Below, one piece after another: positions 1 through 8,990 of a DNA stretch of 64,000 nt. The translations under genes were made by a program, and so were the position numbers. The notes under the pieces are model-generated. The model was not told the DNA's origin, ran no database searches, and saw nothing but the letters and a program-made list of their open reading frames with translations. How positions within the stretch are numbered: position 1 is the first letter of the stretch; each line of letters opens with the position of its first letter. The DNA is from JAITWN01 sp964437335 (GTDB taxonomy: Bacteria; Pseudomonadota; Gammaproteobacteria; SZUA-140). The stretch covers positions 62,001-126,000 of the forward strand of contig CAYTGL010000005.1 in NCBI GenBank assembly GCA_964437335.1, in the 5' to 3' direction.

Positions 1-1911
1 GGACGCATCGTTGCCGCGCAGGCGCGCGTCCGGCGCCGGATGTAACACCTCGAACAGGATCCCGTCCCATATCCAGGCATCCCCGTTGACACAGGGCTCT
101 GCCGGCCACTCCGGCACCCTGTCCGGCACACCCGATATCACCCGTCGCACCCCGATCGTCCCGGCAAGCGACGCGGCGCCGCCGATATGGTCGTTATCGT
201 CATGACTGATCACCAGCGTATCGATCGCGGTGATGCCCTGGCTCCGGAGATACGGCAGCACGACTGCGCCGCCGGCGTCGAAGGTCGGCGTGAAACGCGC
301 GCCGGTGTCATAGACCAGCACATGATCGCGGGTCCGGACCACGGCTGACAGGCCCTGCCCGACATCGAGCAGCGTCATTTGAAACTCGCCCGCCGCCGGA
401 CCCGGCGGCGCAAGCAGCACGGCCGGCAGCAACCAGGGCACGGCCAGCCATCGTCCTGGCAGACCGCGCGGCGCTAGCAGCAGGATCGTCGCGACGACTG
501 CGGCCGCGAGCGTCCATGAACCCGGCGCGTGCTGGGTCCACTGCAAGGACTCGGCGCCGGAAATCAGCGCCAGAACCGGCCACAACCACACCAGCAGGGT
601 CTCGGCGAACGACAACAGCAGGCCGGCGAGCGGCGGCGACACCGGCAACAGCAGCGCGCCGGCGAGCGTCAGCGGCACGACGCCGATGCCGACCCACGGC
701 ACCGCGATGAAATTCGCGAGCGGCGACGCCAGCGGCAACTGATGGAACATCACTATGAGCGGCGGTGCGAGGCCGATCGTTATCAGTACGTGCAGCCGGC
801 CCCAGCGCCACCACCAGCCGCCGGCGCCGATGCGCCGGTCCATGCAGAACAGGATGATCGCGACCGCGCAGAACGACAGCCACGCGCCGGCGTCCATGAC
901 CGCGAGCGGATCGAACAGCAACACGAATAGCAGCGAGGCCATCAATGTATGAAACAGCGAGCGATGACGCCGCAGCAGCAACGCGATCATGACAACGGCG
1001 ACCATGATCAGCGCGCGCTGGGTCGGCACCGAAAAACCGGCGAGCGCCGCGTAGATCAGCGCGGCGAAGGTCGCGGCAACGCCGGCGGCATGAGGCGCGG
1101 GATAATGCAAGGCCAGATTGCCGATACGCGGCCAGGCCCAGCACGCGGCGAAAAAGATCATGCCCGCGACCAGTGCGATATGCATCCCCGAGATCGCGAC
1201 CAGATGCGTCGTGCCGGTGCGCCGGAAGATCTCCCACTGTTCGCCGCTGATCGCCTGGTAGTCGCCGACCGCGAGCGCGATGACGACGCCGTGCAGTTCG
1301 CCGTGATCGAGGGTTTCGGCGATCCGTGTGCCGAACCACTGGCGCAGGCGCTGCAGGCGAAAATCCGACGCCGCGGCGTCCAGCCGCCGGTTCAGCGCAT
1401 CGTCCCGGACGTAACCGAGCGCCCGGATGCGCTTGCGGTACAACCAGGCCTCGTAGTCGAAACCGCCCGGGTTCGCGAAGCCGTGCGGGCGCCTCAGGCG
1501 AACCTTGAGGCGCCAGCGCTCCCCCGCGTACAGATCGGGTCCGTCGCCGGGCCAGCTCAGCCGCACGCTGCCCGGAACGGGATGCGTCTCGCCACCGTGG
1601 ACCAGGCGGTCGACGCGGAACTCGAAGCGCCGGCCGCGTTCCAATCGTTCCGGGATCGCCGCGACGACGCCCTCGACGACCAGATCCTCGCCTTCGAGCG
1701 ACGGCGCGAGCGCGGTCCCGAGGACCTGATGGGCGTGCAGCAGGGTCCACAGAAAACCGCATGCAAACCACGCGGGCATCCGCAAGCGGCGCCAGCGCCA
1801 TCCCAAAAAGAGTATGACCGGGAGCAGCCAGGCCCACGTAAAGGCCGGCAGACTCGCACACTGCTGGAACGCAAGTACGCCCAGCAAAAACAAGGTCGTT
1901 CCCTGACCCAT
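1..1911 (-). CDS. comEC: ComEC/Rec2 DNA-uptake channel protein, 3' end cut by window edge
   Basis: Inner-membrane channel that brings single-stranded DNA into the cytoplasm during natural transformation. The frame opens at the ATG at 1911 and stays open to base 1, giving about 637 residues of a family usually 700-800 long. The first ~60 residues are hydrophobic helices (LFLLGVLAF, WAWLLPVILFLGW), the middle is the Competence multi-helix region, and near residue 560 the metallo-beta-lactamase-like domain shows SHDDNDHIGG. Only the C-terminus is missing, off the window. It is divergent from the DUF2062 gene, with 62 bases between. Family call is firm; whether the cell is competent cannot be told from this. 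Confidence 0.9.
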   Translation of the reverse strand, partial: MGQGTTLFLLGVLAFQQCASLPAFTWAWLLPVILFLGWRWRRLRMPAWFACGFLWTLLHAHQVLGTALAPSLEGEDLVVEGVVAAIPERLERGRRFEFRVDRLVHGGETHPVPGSVRLSWPGDGPDLYAGERWRLKVRLRRPHGFANPGGFDYEAWLYRKRIRALGYVRDDALNRRLDAAASDFRLQRLRQWFGTRIAETLDHGELHGVVIALAVGDYQAISGEQWEIFRRTGTTHLVAISGMHIALVAGMIFFAACWAWPRIGNLALHYPAPHAAGVAATFAALIYAALAGFSVPTQRALIMVAVVMIALLLRRHRSLFHTLMASLLFVLLFDPLAVMDAGAWLSFCAVAIILFCMDRRIGAGGWWWRWGRLHVLITIGLAPPLIVMFHQLPLASPLANFIAVPWVGIGVVPLTLAGALLLPVSPPLAGLLLSFAETLLVWLWPVLALISGAESLQWTQHAPGSWTLAAAVVATILLLAPRGLPGRWLAVPWLLPAVLLAPPGPAAGEFQMTLLDVGQGLSAVVRTRDHVLVYDTGARFTPTFDAGGAVVLPYLRSQGITAIDTLVISHDDNDHIGGAASLAGTIGVRRVISGVPDRVPEWPAEPCVNGDAWIWDGILFEVLHPAPDARLRGNDAS

Positions 1912-1973
1912 GCTTCTGTCCCTGATGCGAAATGTGGATAATGGTCGGTTTAGCTGCTATACCATCGAACTCT

Positions 1974-2537
1974 ATGCCCAAGAAACTGATCAAGAGATTT
2001 CTGCCGGATCACCGGAAAATCCGCGACCACGAGCAACTGAAACGTTTCGGCACGCGACTGCACGATCCGAACCTGTGGCACCTGAGCAGACGATCCGTGC
2101 CGGGCGCGTTCGCGATCGGCCTGTTCATCGCGTTTATCCCGGTGCCGTTCCAGATGATAGCCGCGGCCGCGCTCGCGATCGTCGCCCGGGTCAATCTGCC
2201 GATCTCGGTCGTGCTGACCTGGGCGACGAACCCGTTGACGACGCCGGCGATCGCCTATTTCTCGTACAAGGTCGGCGCCTGGCTGCTCGGCGAGCGTGTC
2301 CAGCTGGTCGAGTTCGAACCCAGTCTCACCTGGCTGCTGACCGAGGCGAAAGTGATCTGGGAACCGGTGCTGCTCGGTTGCCTCGTCTGCGCGACCGTCA
2401 GCGCGGTCGTCAGCTACTTCGCGATCCGCGGCCTGTGGCGTCTGCAGGTGGTCAGGAGCTGGGAAGATCGCAAGCTGCGCCGGCGGAAATCCGCCGGCGA
2501 CAAGACCAACGATGAAGCCGGACGGGACGGTCCATAG
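1974..2537 (+). CDS. DUF2062 domain membrane protein
   Basis: A 187-residue protein of the DUF2062 family, function unproven. It begins MPKKLIKRF with a basic N-terminus, carries the family-typical segment AIGLFIAFIPVPFQM followed by WATNPLTTPAIAYFSYKVG, and has three or four membrane segments ending in a highly basic tail. An in-frame ATG 42 bases upstream (1932) is possible, but the methionine at 1974 matches the usual family start. It stands alone between comEC and lolD; the next gene runs towards it from the opposite strand. Confidence 0.8.
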   Translation: MPKKLIKRFLPDHRKIRDHEQLKRFGTRLHDPNLWHLSRRSVPGAFAIGLFIAFIPVPFQMIAAAALAIVARVNLPISVVLTWATNPLTTPAIAYFSYKVGAWLLGERVQLVEFEPSLTWLLTEAKVIWEPVLLGCLVCATVSAVVSYFAIRGLWRLQVVRSWEDRKLRRRKSAGDKTNDEAGRDGP

Positions 2538-2550
2538 CGCAGACCGCCGA

Positions 2551-3273
2551 TCACTCCCCTGATGCCTGCTGCACCCGTAAATCAACCGGCCTGAACCGAC
2601 CCGCTTCGAGCAGCAATACCCGGTCCATCGCGCGCGCCAGCGCCGGCTCGTGGGTGACGACGACCAGGCTGGTGCCGAGTTCCCGGTTGAGTTCGACCAT
2701 CAACCGGATCACCTCGGCGGAATTCCCGACATCGAGATTGCCGGTCGGCTCGTCGGCCAGCACGCAGCGCGGCCGCGTCACCAGCGCGCGCGCGACCGCG
2801 ACGCGCTGGCGCTCGCCGCCCGACAGCTCGCCCGGTTTGTGCCGCGCGCGCGCGGCAAGTCCGACCCGCGCGAGCAGCGCGCTCGCCCGCGCGCGCGCGG
2901 CGCCAGGCGCCTCGCCGCCGATCAGCAACGGCATACAGACGTTCTCGAGCGCGGTGAACTCCGGCAGCAGATGGTGAAACTGATAGATGAATCCGAGCCG
3001 CTCGTTGCGCAGGCGTCCGCGCGCGACCGCGCCGAGTCGTGTCATGTTGCGGTCCTCGATCCATACCTCGCCGCCATCCGGTTCGTCGAGTCCGGCAAGC
3101 AGGTGCAGCAGCGTGCTCTTGCCGGCGCCGGAGCTGCCCATGATCGCGACGCGCTCGCCGCGGGCGACGCTCAGCGAGACGTCGACCAGGACCTCGACCG
3201 CGGCGACGCCCTCGGCATAGGTCTTGCGGATGCCCTCGCAGCGCAGGGCCGCGCCGTTCACCGGCTCACTCAT
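2551..3273 (-). CDS. lolD: Lipoprotein-releasing ABC transporter ATPase LolD
   Basis: ATPase that powers release of outer-membrane lipoproteins from the inner membrane to the LolA chaperone. 240 residues, about the family length (233 in E. coli). Walker A GSSGAGKST, signature LSGGERQRVAVARA and Walker B VLADEPTG are all present. The start at 3273 overlaps the 3' end of the permease gene by 8 bases, so the two are co-translated. The open frame extends upstream to 3354, but that part lies inside the permease gene and is not LolD-like. Confidence 0.93.
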   Translation of the reverse strand: MSEPVNGAALRCEGIRKTYAEGVAAVEVLVDVSLSVARGERVAIMGSSGAGKSTLLHLLAGLDEPDGGEVWIEDRNMTRLGAVARGRLRNERLGFIYQFHHLLPEFTALENVCMPLLIGGEAPGAARARASALLARVGLAARARHKPGELSGGERQRVAVARALVTRPRCVLADEPTGNLDVGNSAEVIRLMVELNRELGTSLVVVTHEPALARAMDRVLLLEAGRFRPVDLRVQQASGE

Positions 3274-4513
3274 AGCGCAGCGCCTCGGCCGGGTTGACTC
3301 GCGATGCGCGCCAGGCCGGATACAGCGTCGCAAGCAGGCACAGCACGAACGCAACGCCGGTGATCAGGAACACGTCGTCCCAGCGCATGTCGGATGGCAG
3401 GTCGCTGATATAGTAGACATCGGGCGCGAGGAAACGCATGTCGAACAGGCGCTCGATCGCCGGCACGACGGTATCGATGTTCAGCGCGAGACTGACGCCT
3501 CCGACCAGTCCGAGCAGCGTCCCGACCATGCCGACGACACTGCCCTGTACGATAAATATCGCCATGACCGCCGCCGGACTCGCTCCGAGGGTGCGCAGGA
3601 TCGCGATATCCGCATTCTTGTCGGTGACCATCATCACCAGCGACGAAACGAGATTGAAAGCGGCGACCGCGACGATCAGGAACAAAATCACCGACATCAC
3701 GGTCTTTTCCATGTGCACCGCGCGAAAGAAGTTCGCGTGCTGCTGCGTCCAGTTCTGCACGCGATAATCGGGTGGCAACTCGGCGATCAGCTCGTTGCTG
3801 AAGCGCTGGGCGTGGAACAGGTCGTCGAGCCTGAGCTGGATGCCGCTGACGCCGTCGTTCATGCGGAACAGCGTCGCCGCATCATCAATATGAATCAGCG
3901 CGAGCGCGCTGTCGTATTCATGCATTCCGATCTCGAAGACACCGGCAACGGTGAAACGCTTGAGGCGCGGCAGAAAGCCCGCCGGGGTCACGCTCGCCTG
4001 CGGCGTTATGACGATGACGCGGTCGCCGGGCATGACGCCGAGCGAGCGCGCAAGCTCGCGCCCGAGGACAATGCCGAACTCGCCCGGGACCAGATCGTCG
4101 AGATGGCCGACGACCATGCGATCCGGGAGATTGGAGACCTCGCCTTCGCGTTCCGGAAGCACGCCACGCAGCATGACGCCGCTGACCCGGGATTCATGGC
4201 TGATCATGCCCTCGGCATTGACGAACGGCGCAAGACCGACGACCCCGGGGCGGCCGGCCAGGCGCTCCGCCATGCCCTGCCAGTCGTGCAGCACGCCACT
4301 GGTCGCGCGCACTGTTGCATGGGAGACGACGCCGAGGATGCGCTCGCGCAGTTCCTTCTCGAAGCCGTTCATGACGGAAAGCACGGCGATCAGCGCCATG
4401 ACGCCGAGCGCGATGCCAAGCATCGAAATCAGCGAGATGAACGAGATGAAGTGATTGCGTCGGCGCGCGCGGGTATAGCGCAGGCCGATATAGACTGGCA
4501 GCGGTCTGAACAT
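3266..4513 (-). CDS. lolC: Lipoprotein-releasing ABC transporter permease (LolC/LolE family)
   Basis: Membrane subunit of the Lol exporter. 415 residues: an N-terminal membrane segment after a basic stretch (ISMLGIALGVMALIAVL), a large periplasmic domain (about 50-265), then three C-terminal membrane segments of the FtsX type. The conserved MNGFEKELRERILG follows the first segment. lolD follows directly. No second permease gene is adjacent, unlike the lolCDE operon of enterics, so this may work as a homodimer (LolF type) unless another permease lies elsewhere. LolC versus LolE cannot be told from the sequence. Confidence 0.9.
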   Translation of the reverse strand: MFRPLPVYIGLRYTRARRRNHFISFISLISMLGIALGVMALIAVLSVMNGFEKELRERILGVVSHATVRATSGVLHDWQGMAERLAGRPGVVGLAPFVNAEGMISHESRVSGVMLRGVLPEREGEVSNLPDRMVVGHLDDLVPGEFGIVLGRELARSLGVMPGDRVIVITPQASVTPAGFLPRLKRFTVAGVFEIGMHEYDSALALIHIDDAATLFRMNDGVSGIQLRLDDLFHAQRFSNELIAELPPDYRVQNWTQQHANFFRAVHMEKTVMSVILFLIVAVAAFNLVSSLVMMVTDKNADIAILRTLGASPAAVMAIFIVQGSVVGMVGTLLGLVGGVSLALNIDTVVPAIERLFDMRFLAPDVYYISDLPSDMRWDDVFLITGVAFVLCLLATLYPAWRASRVNPAEALRYE

Positions 4514-4625
4514 GACTGTGCATTAAACCACAATACCGCTCGCCGCGCCTATGCGCCCGAGACGGTTCCTGCGGTGTCGACGGTCAGTCCGTGGGCTCGG
4601 ATTCCATCTGAGCTTGGAGCATTGA

Positions 4626-5342
4626 TCAGGTCGTTGATCGGGGGCCGGTTCGGAAAAAACGGCAATCACGCGTCAGCGGACACTGTCCGCACTGCGGCGT
4701 CGGCCGGCACACCAACTTGCCGTGGACGACGATCAGCGCGTGATACTCGTTGAACAGCCCGGTAAGATCGTAGCGGCGCGCGGGATGGCCGGACCCGGGG
4801 TACGCACGTCCGGCCTCGTCATCGAGTGTCCGCTCGAACCACAGACGCAGCCCCTCGTAGCCCGGGGCTTCGTCGAACCAGCCGATGCGCGCCACCAGCC
4901 GCCGGGTGTAGGCGTCGATGACGAACACCGGACGTTCGAACGCATACAGCAGGATATCGTCGGCGGTCTCCGGGCCGATGCCGTTCACCGACAGCAGTCC
5001 CTGCCTGAGTATGGCGGTGTCCTGCGCCGCGAGCCCTTCAAGCGCCCCCTGTGCGAGATACCAGTCACAGAAATTGCGCAGCCGGCGCGCCTTGACATTG
5101 AAATAGCCGGCAGGCCGGATCAGCGCGGCGAGTTCCTGTTCCGGCAGTGCAACGATCGGACCGGCCTCGAGCGCGCCGGCGCGGTCGAGCGCATCGATCG
5201 CGCGTTCGACATTTGACCAGGCGGTGTTCTGTGTCAGGATCGCGCCGACCATGATCTCAAACGGCGTGTCGCCTGGCCACCAGTGCTGGGGGCCATGGGC
5301 GTCATACAGCCGTTCAAACAGCGTGAGCAGTCCGGCAGGCAT
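4626..5342 (-). CDS. Endonuclease III-related DNA glycosylase (COG2231/MagIII-like)
   Basis: 238-residue HhH-GPD protein, probably a base-excision repair glycosylase. Visible: the ILTQNTAWSNVERAI segment, a helix-hairpin-helix (LSVNGIGPETADDILLYA), the conserved Asp in VFVIDAYTRRL, and a C-terminal cysteine cluster spaced C-x5-C-x2-C-x5-C that should hold a [4Fe-4S] cluster. The catalytic lysine of true endonuclease III, expected after the hairpin glycine, is replaced by Glu in GIGPETAD. This resembles the COG2231 group, which includes Helicobacter MagIII (3-methyladenine glycosylase), so a monofunctional glycosylase is more likely than Nth. It abuts rluB. Confidence 0.8.
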   Translation of the reverse strand: MPAGLLTLFERLYDAHGPQHWWPGDTPFEIMVGAILTQNTAWSNVERAIDALDRAGALEAGPIVALPEQELAALIRPAGYFNVKARRLRNFCDWYLAQGALEGLAAQDTAILRQGLLSVNGIGPETADDILLYAFERPVFVIDAYTRRLVARIGWFDEAPGYEGLRLWFERTLDDEAGRAYPGSGHPARRYDLTGLFNEYHALIVVHGKLVCRPTPQCGQCPLTRDCRFFRTGPRSTT

Positions 5343-5359
5343 CTTCGGGCGCCCTGGAT

Positions 5360-6139
5360 TCAGCCACCACGCTTCCTGCCATTCTCGCGGCGAGCAGGGC
5401 CGACCCCAAGCCCGGCGGCGCGCCGCAACTGTGCGACTGCGTCGGCATCGAGTTCTTGCGAGTGCCCCTGGCGGACGCGCGCCGGTAAATGCACCGGACC
5501 GAAGCGGATGCGCTTGAGCCGGCTGACCTTAAAGCCCGCGGTCTCCCACAGGCGGCGCACAACGCGTTTGCGCCCCTCCTTCAGCACGACGCCATACCAG
5601 TGATTCGCGCCGCGCCCGCCGACCTCGTAGATCGTGTTGAACGCCGCGGTCCCGTCCTCGAGCTCGATGCCCTGACGCAGCCGTTCGATGACCTCCGGCC
5701 CGACCGCGCCAAGTACCCGGACGAGATATTCCCGTTCGATCCCGGTAGATGGATGCATCAGGTGATTCGCGAGCTCGCCATCCGTGGTAAGCAGTATCAG
5801 CCCGGTCGTGTTGACGTCGAGGCGACCAACCGCGAGCCAGCGGCCGTGATGCACGAGGGGCAGGCGCGCAAAGATTGTCGGCCTGCCCTGGGGGTCGGAA
5901 CGACTGCAGATCTCGCCTTCAGGCTTGTGATACATCAGCACGCGGCAGGCGGAGGGGAGTTCTCGCTGATGCGTGATACGCTTGCCGTCAATCGCTACGA
6001 TATCGTCAGGCGACAGGGTCGTACCGGGCACGGCGGGCTTGCCGTTGACCAGTATGCGGCCTTCGCGCATCCATGCCTCGATCCGGCGGCGCGACCCATA
6101 GCCGAGTCGCGCCAGCACCTTGTGTACCCGTTCGGCCAT
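5360..6139 (-). CDS. rluB: 23S rRNA pseudouridine synthase RluB
   Basis: Converts a uridine of the 23S rRNA peptidyl-transferase region (2605 in E. coli) to pseudouridine. 259 residues: N-terminal S4 RNA-binding domain (about 1-60, RVHKVLARLGYGSRR), then the RsuA/RluB catalytic domain with GRLDVNTTGLILLTTDGE, whose Asp108 is the catalytic residue. The tail is basic. It follows scpB in the same direction, the usual scpA-scpB-rluB order. RluE or RluF are alternatives within the family, but length and context favour RluB. Confidence 0.9.
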   Translation of the reverse strand: MAERVHKVLARLGYGSRRRIEAWMREGRILVNGKPAVPGTTLSPDDIVAIDGKRITHQRELPSACRVLMYHKPEGEICSRSDPQGRPTIFARLPLVHHGRWLAVGRLDVNTTGLILLTTDGELANHLMHPSTGIEREYLVRVLGAVGPEVIERLRQGIELEDGTAAFNTIYEVGGRGANHWYGVVLKEGRKRVVRRLWETAGFKVSRLKRIRFGPVHLPARVRQGHSQELDADAVAQLRRAAGLGVGPARRENGRKRGG

Positions 6140-6160
6140 CGGTCGTGTCAGGCCGCGGGA

Positions 6161-6886
6161 TCAGTGCAGCGCCTGGGCGGGCTCCCGCGCCTCCTGCCTG
6201 ACGTCTTCGTCCTCGTCACCCTCCTCCTCATCCTGCGTTTCGTCCATTGCTGCCGCTTTCACGACGGCACGCACGATCTCGTCCGGCTCGCCAGGCGACG
6301 TCACGTCCTCCGGGGCGCCGTCTTCGGAGAATCCGAGTTCTTCCTGCAGGTGATCGAGCGGCTGGATATCGGCCAGCGGCGGCAGTTCGCCAAGGCTCTT
6401 CAGGTTGAAATAGTCGAGGAATTTCTTCGTCGTGCCGAACAGCGCGGGCTTGCCGGGCACGTCGCGATGGCCGACGACACGGATCCATTCGCGGTCGAGC
6501 AGGGTACGGATGATCTGGGAACTGACGGTGACGCCGCGAATCTCCTCGATACCGGCCCGGGTGATCGGCTGACGATAGACGATCAGCGCGAGCGTCTCCA
6601 GCAGCGCGCGAGAATAACGCGGCGCGCGCTCTTCGGAGAGACGGCCGAGCCATGGCGCGAGTTCCTGACGGACCTGAAAACGGTAACCGCTGCCGACCTG
6701 TTTCAGCTCGAGTGGACGCCCCTCCCATTCTCCGGCCAACCCTTCCAGCAGGCCCCGGATCTCGTCCGGCGCAGGCCGTTCGTCATCCGTGAACAGCGAT
6801 TGCAGGCGTTCGATGTTCAGGGGTTCGCCGGCGCTGAGCAGCGCGGCCTCGATGATGGCCTTAATCGGCGCCGGATTCGTCGACAT
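6161..6886 (-). CDS. scpB: SMC-Scp complex subunit ScpB
   Basis: Winged-helix dimer that binds the kleisin ScpA in the chromosome-condensation complex. 241 residues: begins MSTNPAPIKAIIEAALLSAG, with the conserved ALIVYRQPITRAGIEEIRGV and FGTTKKFLDYFNL segments, and ends in an acidic tail of about 40 residues (GDEDEDV). It overlaps the scpA 3' end by 26 bases, so the pair is co-translated. The SMC partner is not in this window. Confidence 0.93.
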   Translation of the reverse strand: MSTNPAPIKAIIEAALLSAGEPLNIERLQSLFTDDERPAPDEIRGLLEGLAGEWEGRPLELKQVGSGYRFQVRQELAPWLGRLSEERAPRYSRALLETLALIVYRQPITRAGIEEIRGVTVSSQIIRTLLDREWIRVVGHRDVPGKPALFGTTKKFLDYFNLKSLGELPPLADIQPLDHLQEELGFSEDGAPEDVTSPGEPDEIVRAVVKAAAMDETQDEEEGDEDEDVRQEAREPAQALH

Positions 6887-7694
6887 GATGGGGAGCCTTT
6901 ATGTAAATCGGTCCGAATGCATCGCTCTGGATCATCTCGATCAGCGATTCCCTGAGCAGTTCGAGGATGGCAAGCAGCGTCACGACGACGCCGCGGCGGC
7001 CTTCCTCGACCGTGAACAACGAGCCGAACTCCATGAACTGTTCGGTGTTGACGGCCTGCAGGATCTGCGACATGCGCTCGCGCACTGACAGCGGTTCGAG
7101 CAGAATGTGATGGTGGCTGTACATTTCCGCGCGCGCCATGACCTCCTGGAAGCTGACCAGGATTTCGCGCAGATCGACCTGCGGCGGCGGCTTGACTGTG
7201 CGGGTCTCGGGTCCAATGACCACAACCGGATAGGTGTCGCGCTCCATGCGCGGCAATGTATCAATCGATTCGGCCGCCTTCTTGTAGCGCTCGTATTCCT
7301 GCAAGCGGCGGATCAGCTGGACGCGCGGGTCTTCCTCGTCGTCAGCGACCGCGGGGCGCGGCAGCAGCATTCGGGACTTGATCTCGGCCAGCATTGCGGC
7401 CATGACCAGATACTCGGCGGCCAGTTCCAGCCGCATATCCTTCATCAGCTCGATGTATTGCATGTACTGGCGGGTGATCTCGGCAATCGGTATATCGAGG
7501 ATGTCGAGATTGTTGCGCTTGATCAGGTACAGCAGCAGATCGAGCGGACCCTCGAAGGCCTCGAGAAAGACCTCGAGCGCGTCGGGCGGTATATAGAGAT
7601 CCTGCGGGGCATACATCGTCTGGCCCTGCACCACCGCGAAGGGCATCTCTGCCTGACGGGGAAGAGCGCGTGTTTCTGTCGTTGTCTCGCCCAT
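6861..7694 (-). CDS. scpA: SMC-Scp complex kleisin subunit ScpA
   Basis: Kleisin that bridges the SMC heads. 277 residues. The N-terminal kleisin segment FEGPLDLLLYLIKRNNLDILDIPIAEIT is unmistakable, as are YLVMAAMLAEIKSRMLLP and the C-terminal winged helix (VVVTLLAILELLRESLIE). It sits 5 bases after trpS on the same strand and overlaps scpB, forming trpS-scpA-scpB-rluB. The first ~25 residues before the conserved domain are variable, so a slightly later start is possible. Confidence 0.93.
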   Translation of the reverse strand: MGETTTETRALPRQAEMPFAVVQGQTMYAPQDLYIPPDALEVFLEAFEGPLDLLLYLIKRNNLDILDIPIAEITRQYMQYIELMKDMRLELAAEYLVMAAMLAEIKSRMLLPRPAVADDEEDPRVQLIRRLQEYERYKKAAESIDTLPRMERDTYPVVVIGPETRTVKPPPQVDLREILVSFQEVMARAEMYSHHHILLEPLSVRERMSQILQAVNTEQFMEFGSLFTVEEGRRGVVVTLLAILELLRESLIEMIQSDAFGPIYIKAPHHVDESGAD

Positions 7695-7699
7695 AGGGT

Positions 7700-8920
7700 C
7701 TACATCATATCAATTAATCCAATCGCCTGGCGCACTTCTTCCATCGTATCTTCGGCGACCTCGCGGGCCTGTTTGCAGCCCTCGGCAAGGATGTTACGCA
7801 CCATCGCGGGATTTGCCGCGTATTCCTCGGCGCGCTCGCGGATCGGGGCGAGTTCGGCCTGGACCGCGTCGACGATGCCCTGCTTACATTCGAGGCAGCC
7901 GATCGTCGCGCCGCGGCAGCCCTGCATGACCCAGTCGCGGGCCTCGTCGTTCGAATAGATCTTGTGGAAATCCCAGACCGGGCATTTGAGCGGGTCGCCC
8001 GGATCGTTGCGGCGGACGCGGGCCGGGTCGGTCGGCATCGTGCGGATCTTTTTCTCGATGGACTCGGGCGCCTCGCGCAACGCGATGGTATTGCCGTAGG
8101 ATTTGGACATCTTCTGGCCGTCGAGGCCGGGCATCTTCGGGGTTTGCGTCAGCAAGGCCTGCGGTTCAGGCAGGATGACCCGCCCCTCGCCTTCGAGATA
8201 ACCGAACAGGCGCTCGCGGTCTCCGAGCGTGATGTTCTGCTGGTCTTCGAGCAGGGCCCGTGCCTTGGCGAGCGCCTCTTTATCACCCTGTTCCTGATAT
8301 TGCTTTCGCAAGCCTTCGTAAAGCTTTGCGTTTTTCTTACCGATCTTGCGGATCGCCTGCTCGGCGCGGGCGCTGAAGTCGGGCTCGCGGCCATACAGGT
8401 GATTGAAGCGGCGGGCGACCTCTCGGGTCAGTTCGATATGCGCGACCTGGTCTTCGCCGACCGGGACAAGGCCGGCGCGATAGATCAGGATATCGGCACT
8501 TTGCAACAACGGATAGCCGAGGAAGCCATAGGTGCCGAGGTCGCGGTCGCGCAGTTTTTCCTGCTGGTCCTTATAGCTCGGCACCCGTTCGAGCCAGCCG
8601 AGCGGGGTGATCATCGACAGCAGCAGATGCAGTTCGGCGTGCTCGGGCACCTGGGACTGGATGAAGATCCGGGCGCTGCCAGGGTTGATGCCGGCGGCGA
8701 GCCAGTCGATGACCATATTCCAGCAACTGTCGGCAATGATGTCCTTGTTTTCGTATTCGGTTGTCAACGCGTGCCAATCGGCGACGAAGAAAAAGCACTC
8801 GTACTCGTGCTGTAGCTTGAGCCAGTTTTTCAGGACGCCGTGGTAATGGCCGAGGTGTAGTGCACCGGTCGGCCGCATTCCGGAGAGGACGCGCTTGTTG
8901 GGGGATGAAGTGGAAATCAA
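7700..8920 (-). CDS. trpS: Tryptophanyl-tRNA synthetase with Fe-S cysteine signature
   Basis: Charges tRNA-Trp. 406 residues, longer than the ~334 of E. coli. Class I motifs: HLGH at 22-25 and KMSKS at 270-274. A charged helical stretch at about 190-260 lies before the KMSKS loop. Downstream are Cys313, Cys335, Cys342 and Cys345, spaced C-x21-C-x6-C-x2-C, very close to the cluster known to bind [4Fe-4S] in Thermotoga maritima TrpRS. Enzyme identity is certain; the metal centre is inferred from spacing. It heads the run trpS-scpA-scpB-rluB. Confidence 0.95.
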   Translation of the reverse strand: MISTSSPNKRVLSGMRPTGALHLGHYHGVLKNWLKLQHEYECFFFVADWHALTTEYENKDIIADSCWNMVIDWLAAGINPGSARIFIQSQVPEHAELHLLLSMITPLGWLERVPSYKDQQEKLRDRDLGTYGFLGYPLLQSADILIYRAGLVPVGEDQVAHIELTREVARRFNHLYGREPDFSARAEQAIRKIGKKNAKLYEGLRKQYQEQGDKEALAKARALLEDQQNITLGDRERLFGYLEGEGRVILPEPQALLTQTPKMPGLDGQKMSKSYGNTIALREAPESIEKKIRTMPTDPARVRRNDPGDPLKCPVWDFHKIYSNDEARDWVMQGCRGATIGCLECKQGIVDAVQAELAPIRERAEEYAANPAMVRNILAEGCKQAREVAEDTMEEVRQAIGLIDMM

Positions 8921-8990
8921 GATCGCAGCCTTTGTTGTTGTTCCCTGGTGCAGAAGTCGATGCGCGCCCTTCCCCGTTTCATATCATCGT

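Noticed and set aside
308..1993. 561-residue minus-strand open frame overlapping comEC
   Set aside because: Arg/Ala/Gly-rich shadow in another frame of the comEC gene, which itself stays open to the window edge and carries the conserved domains.
3224..4753. 509-residue plus-strand open frame opposite lolC
   Set aside because: Antisense shadow of lolC-lolD: Arg/His/Asp-rich with no domain, whereas the minus strand has clear Lol proteins.
5489..6955. 488-residue plus-strand open frame
   Set aside because: Antisense to rluB and scpB; composition of a shadow frame and no similarity.
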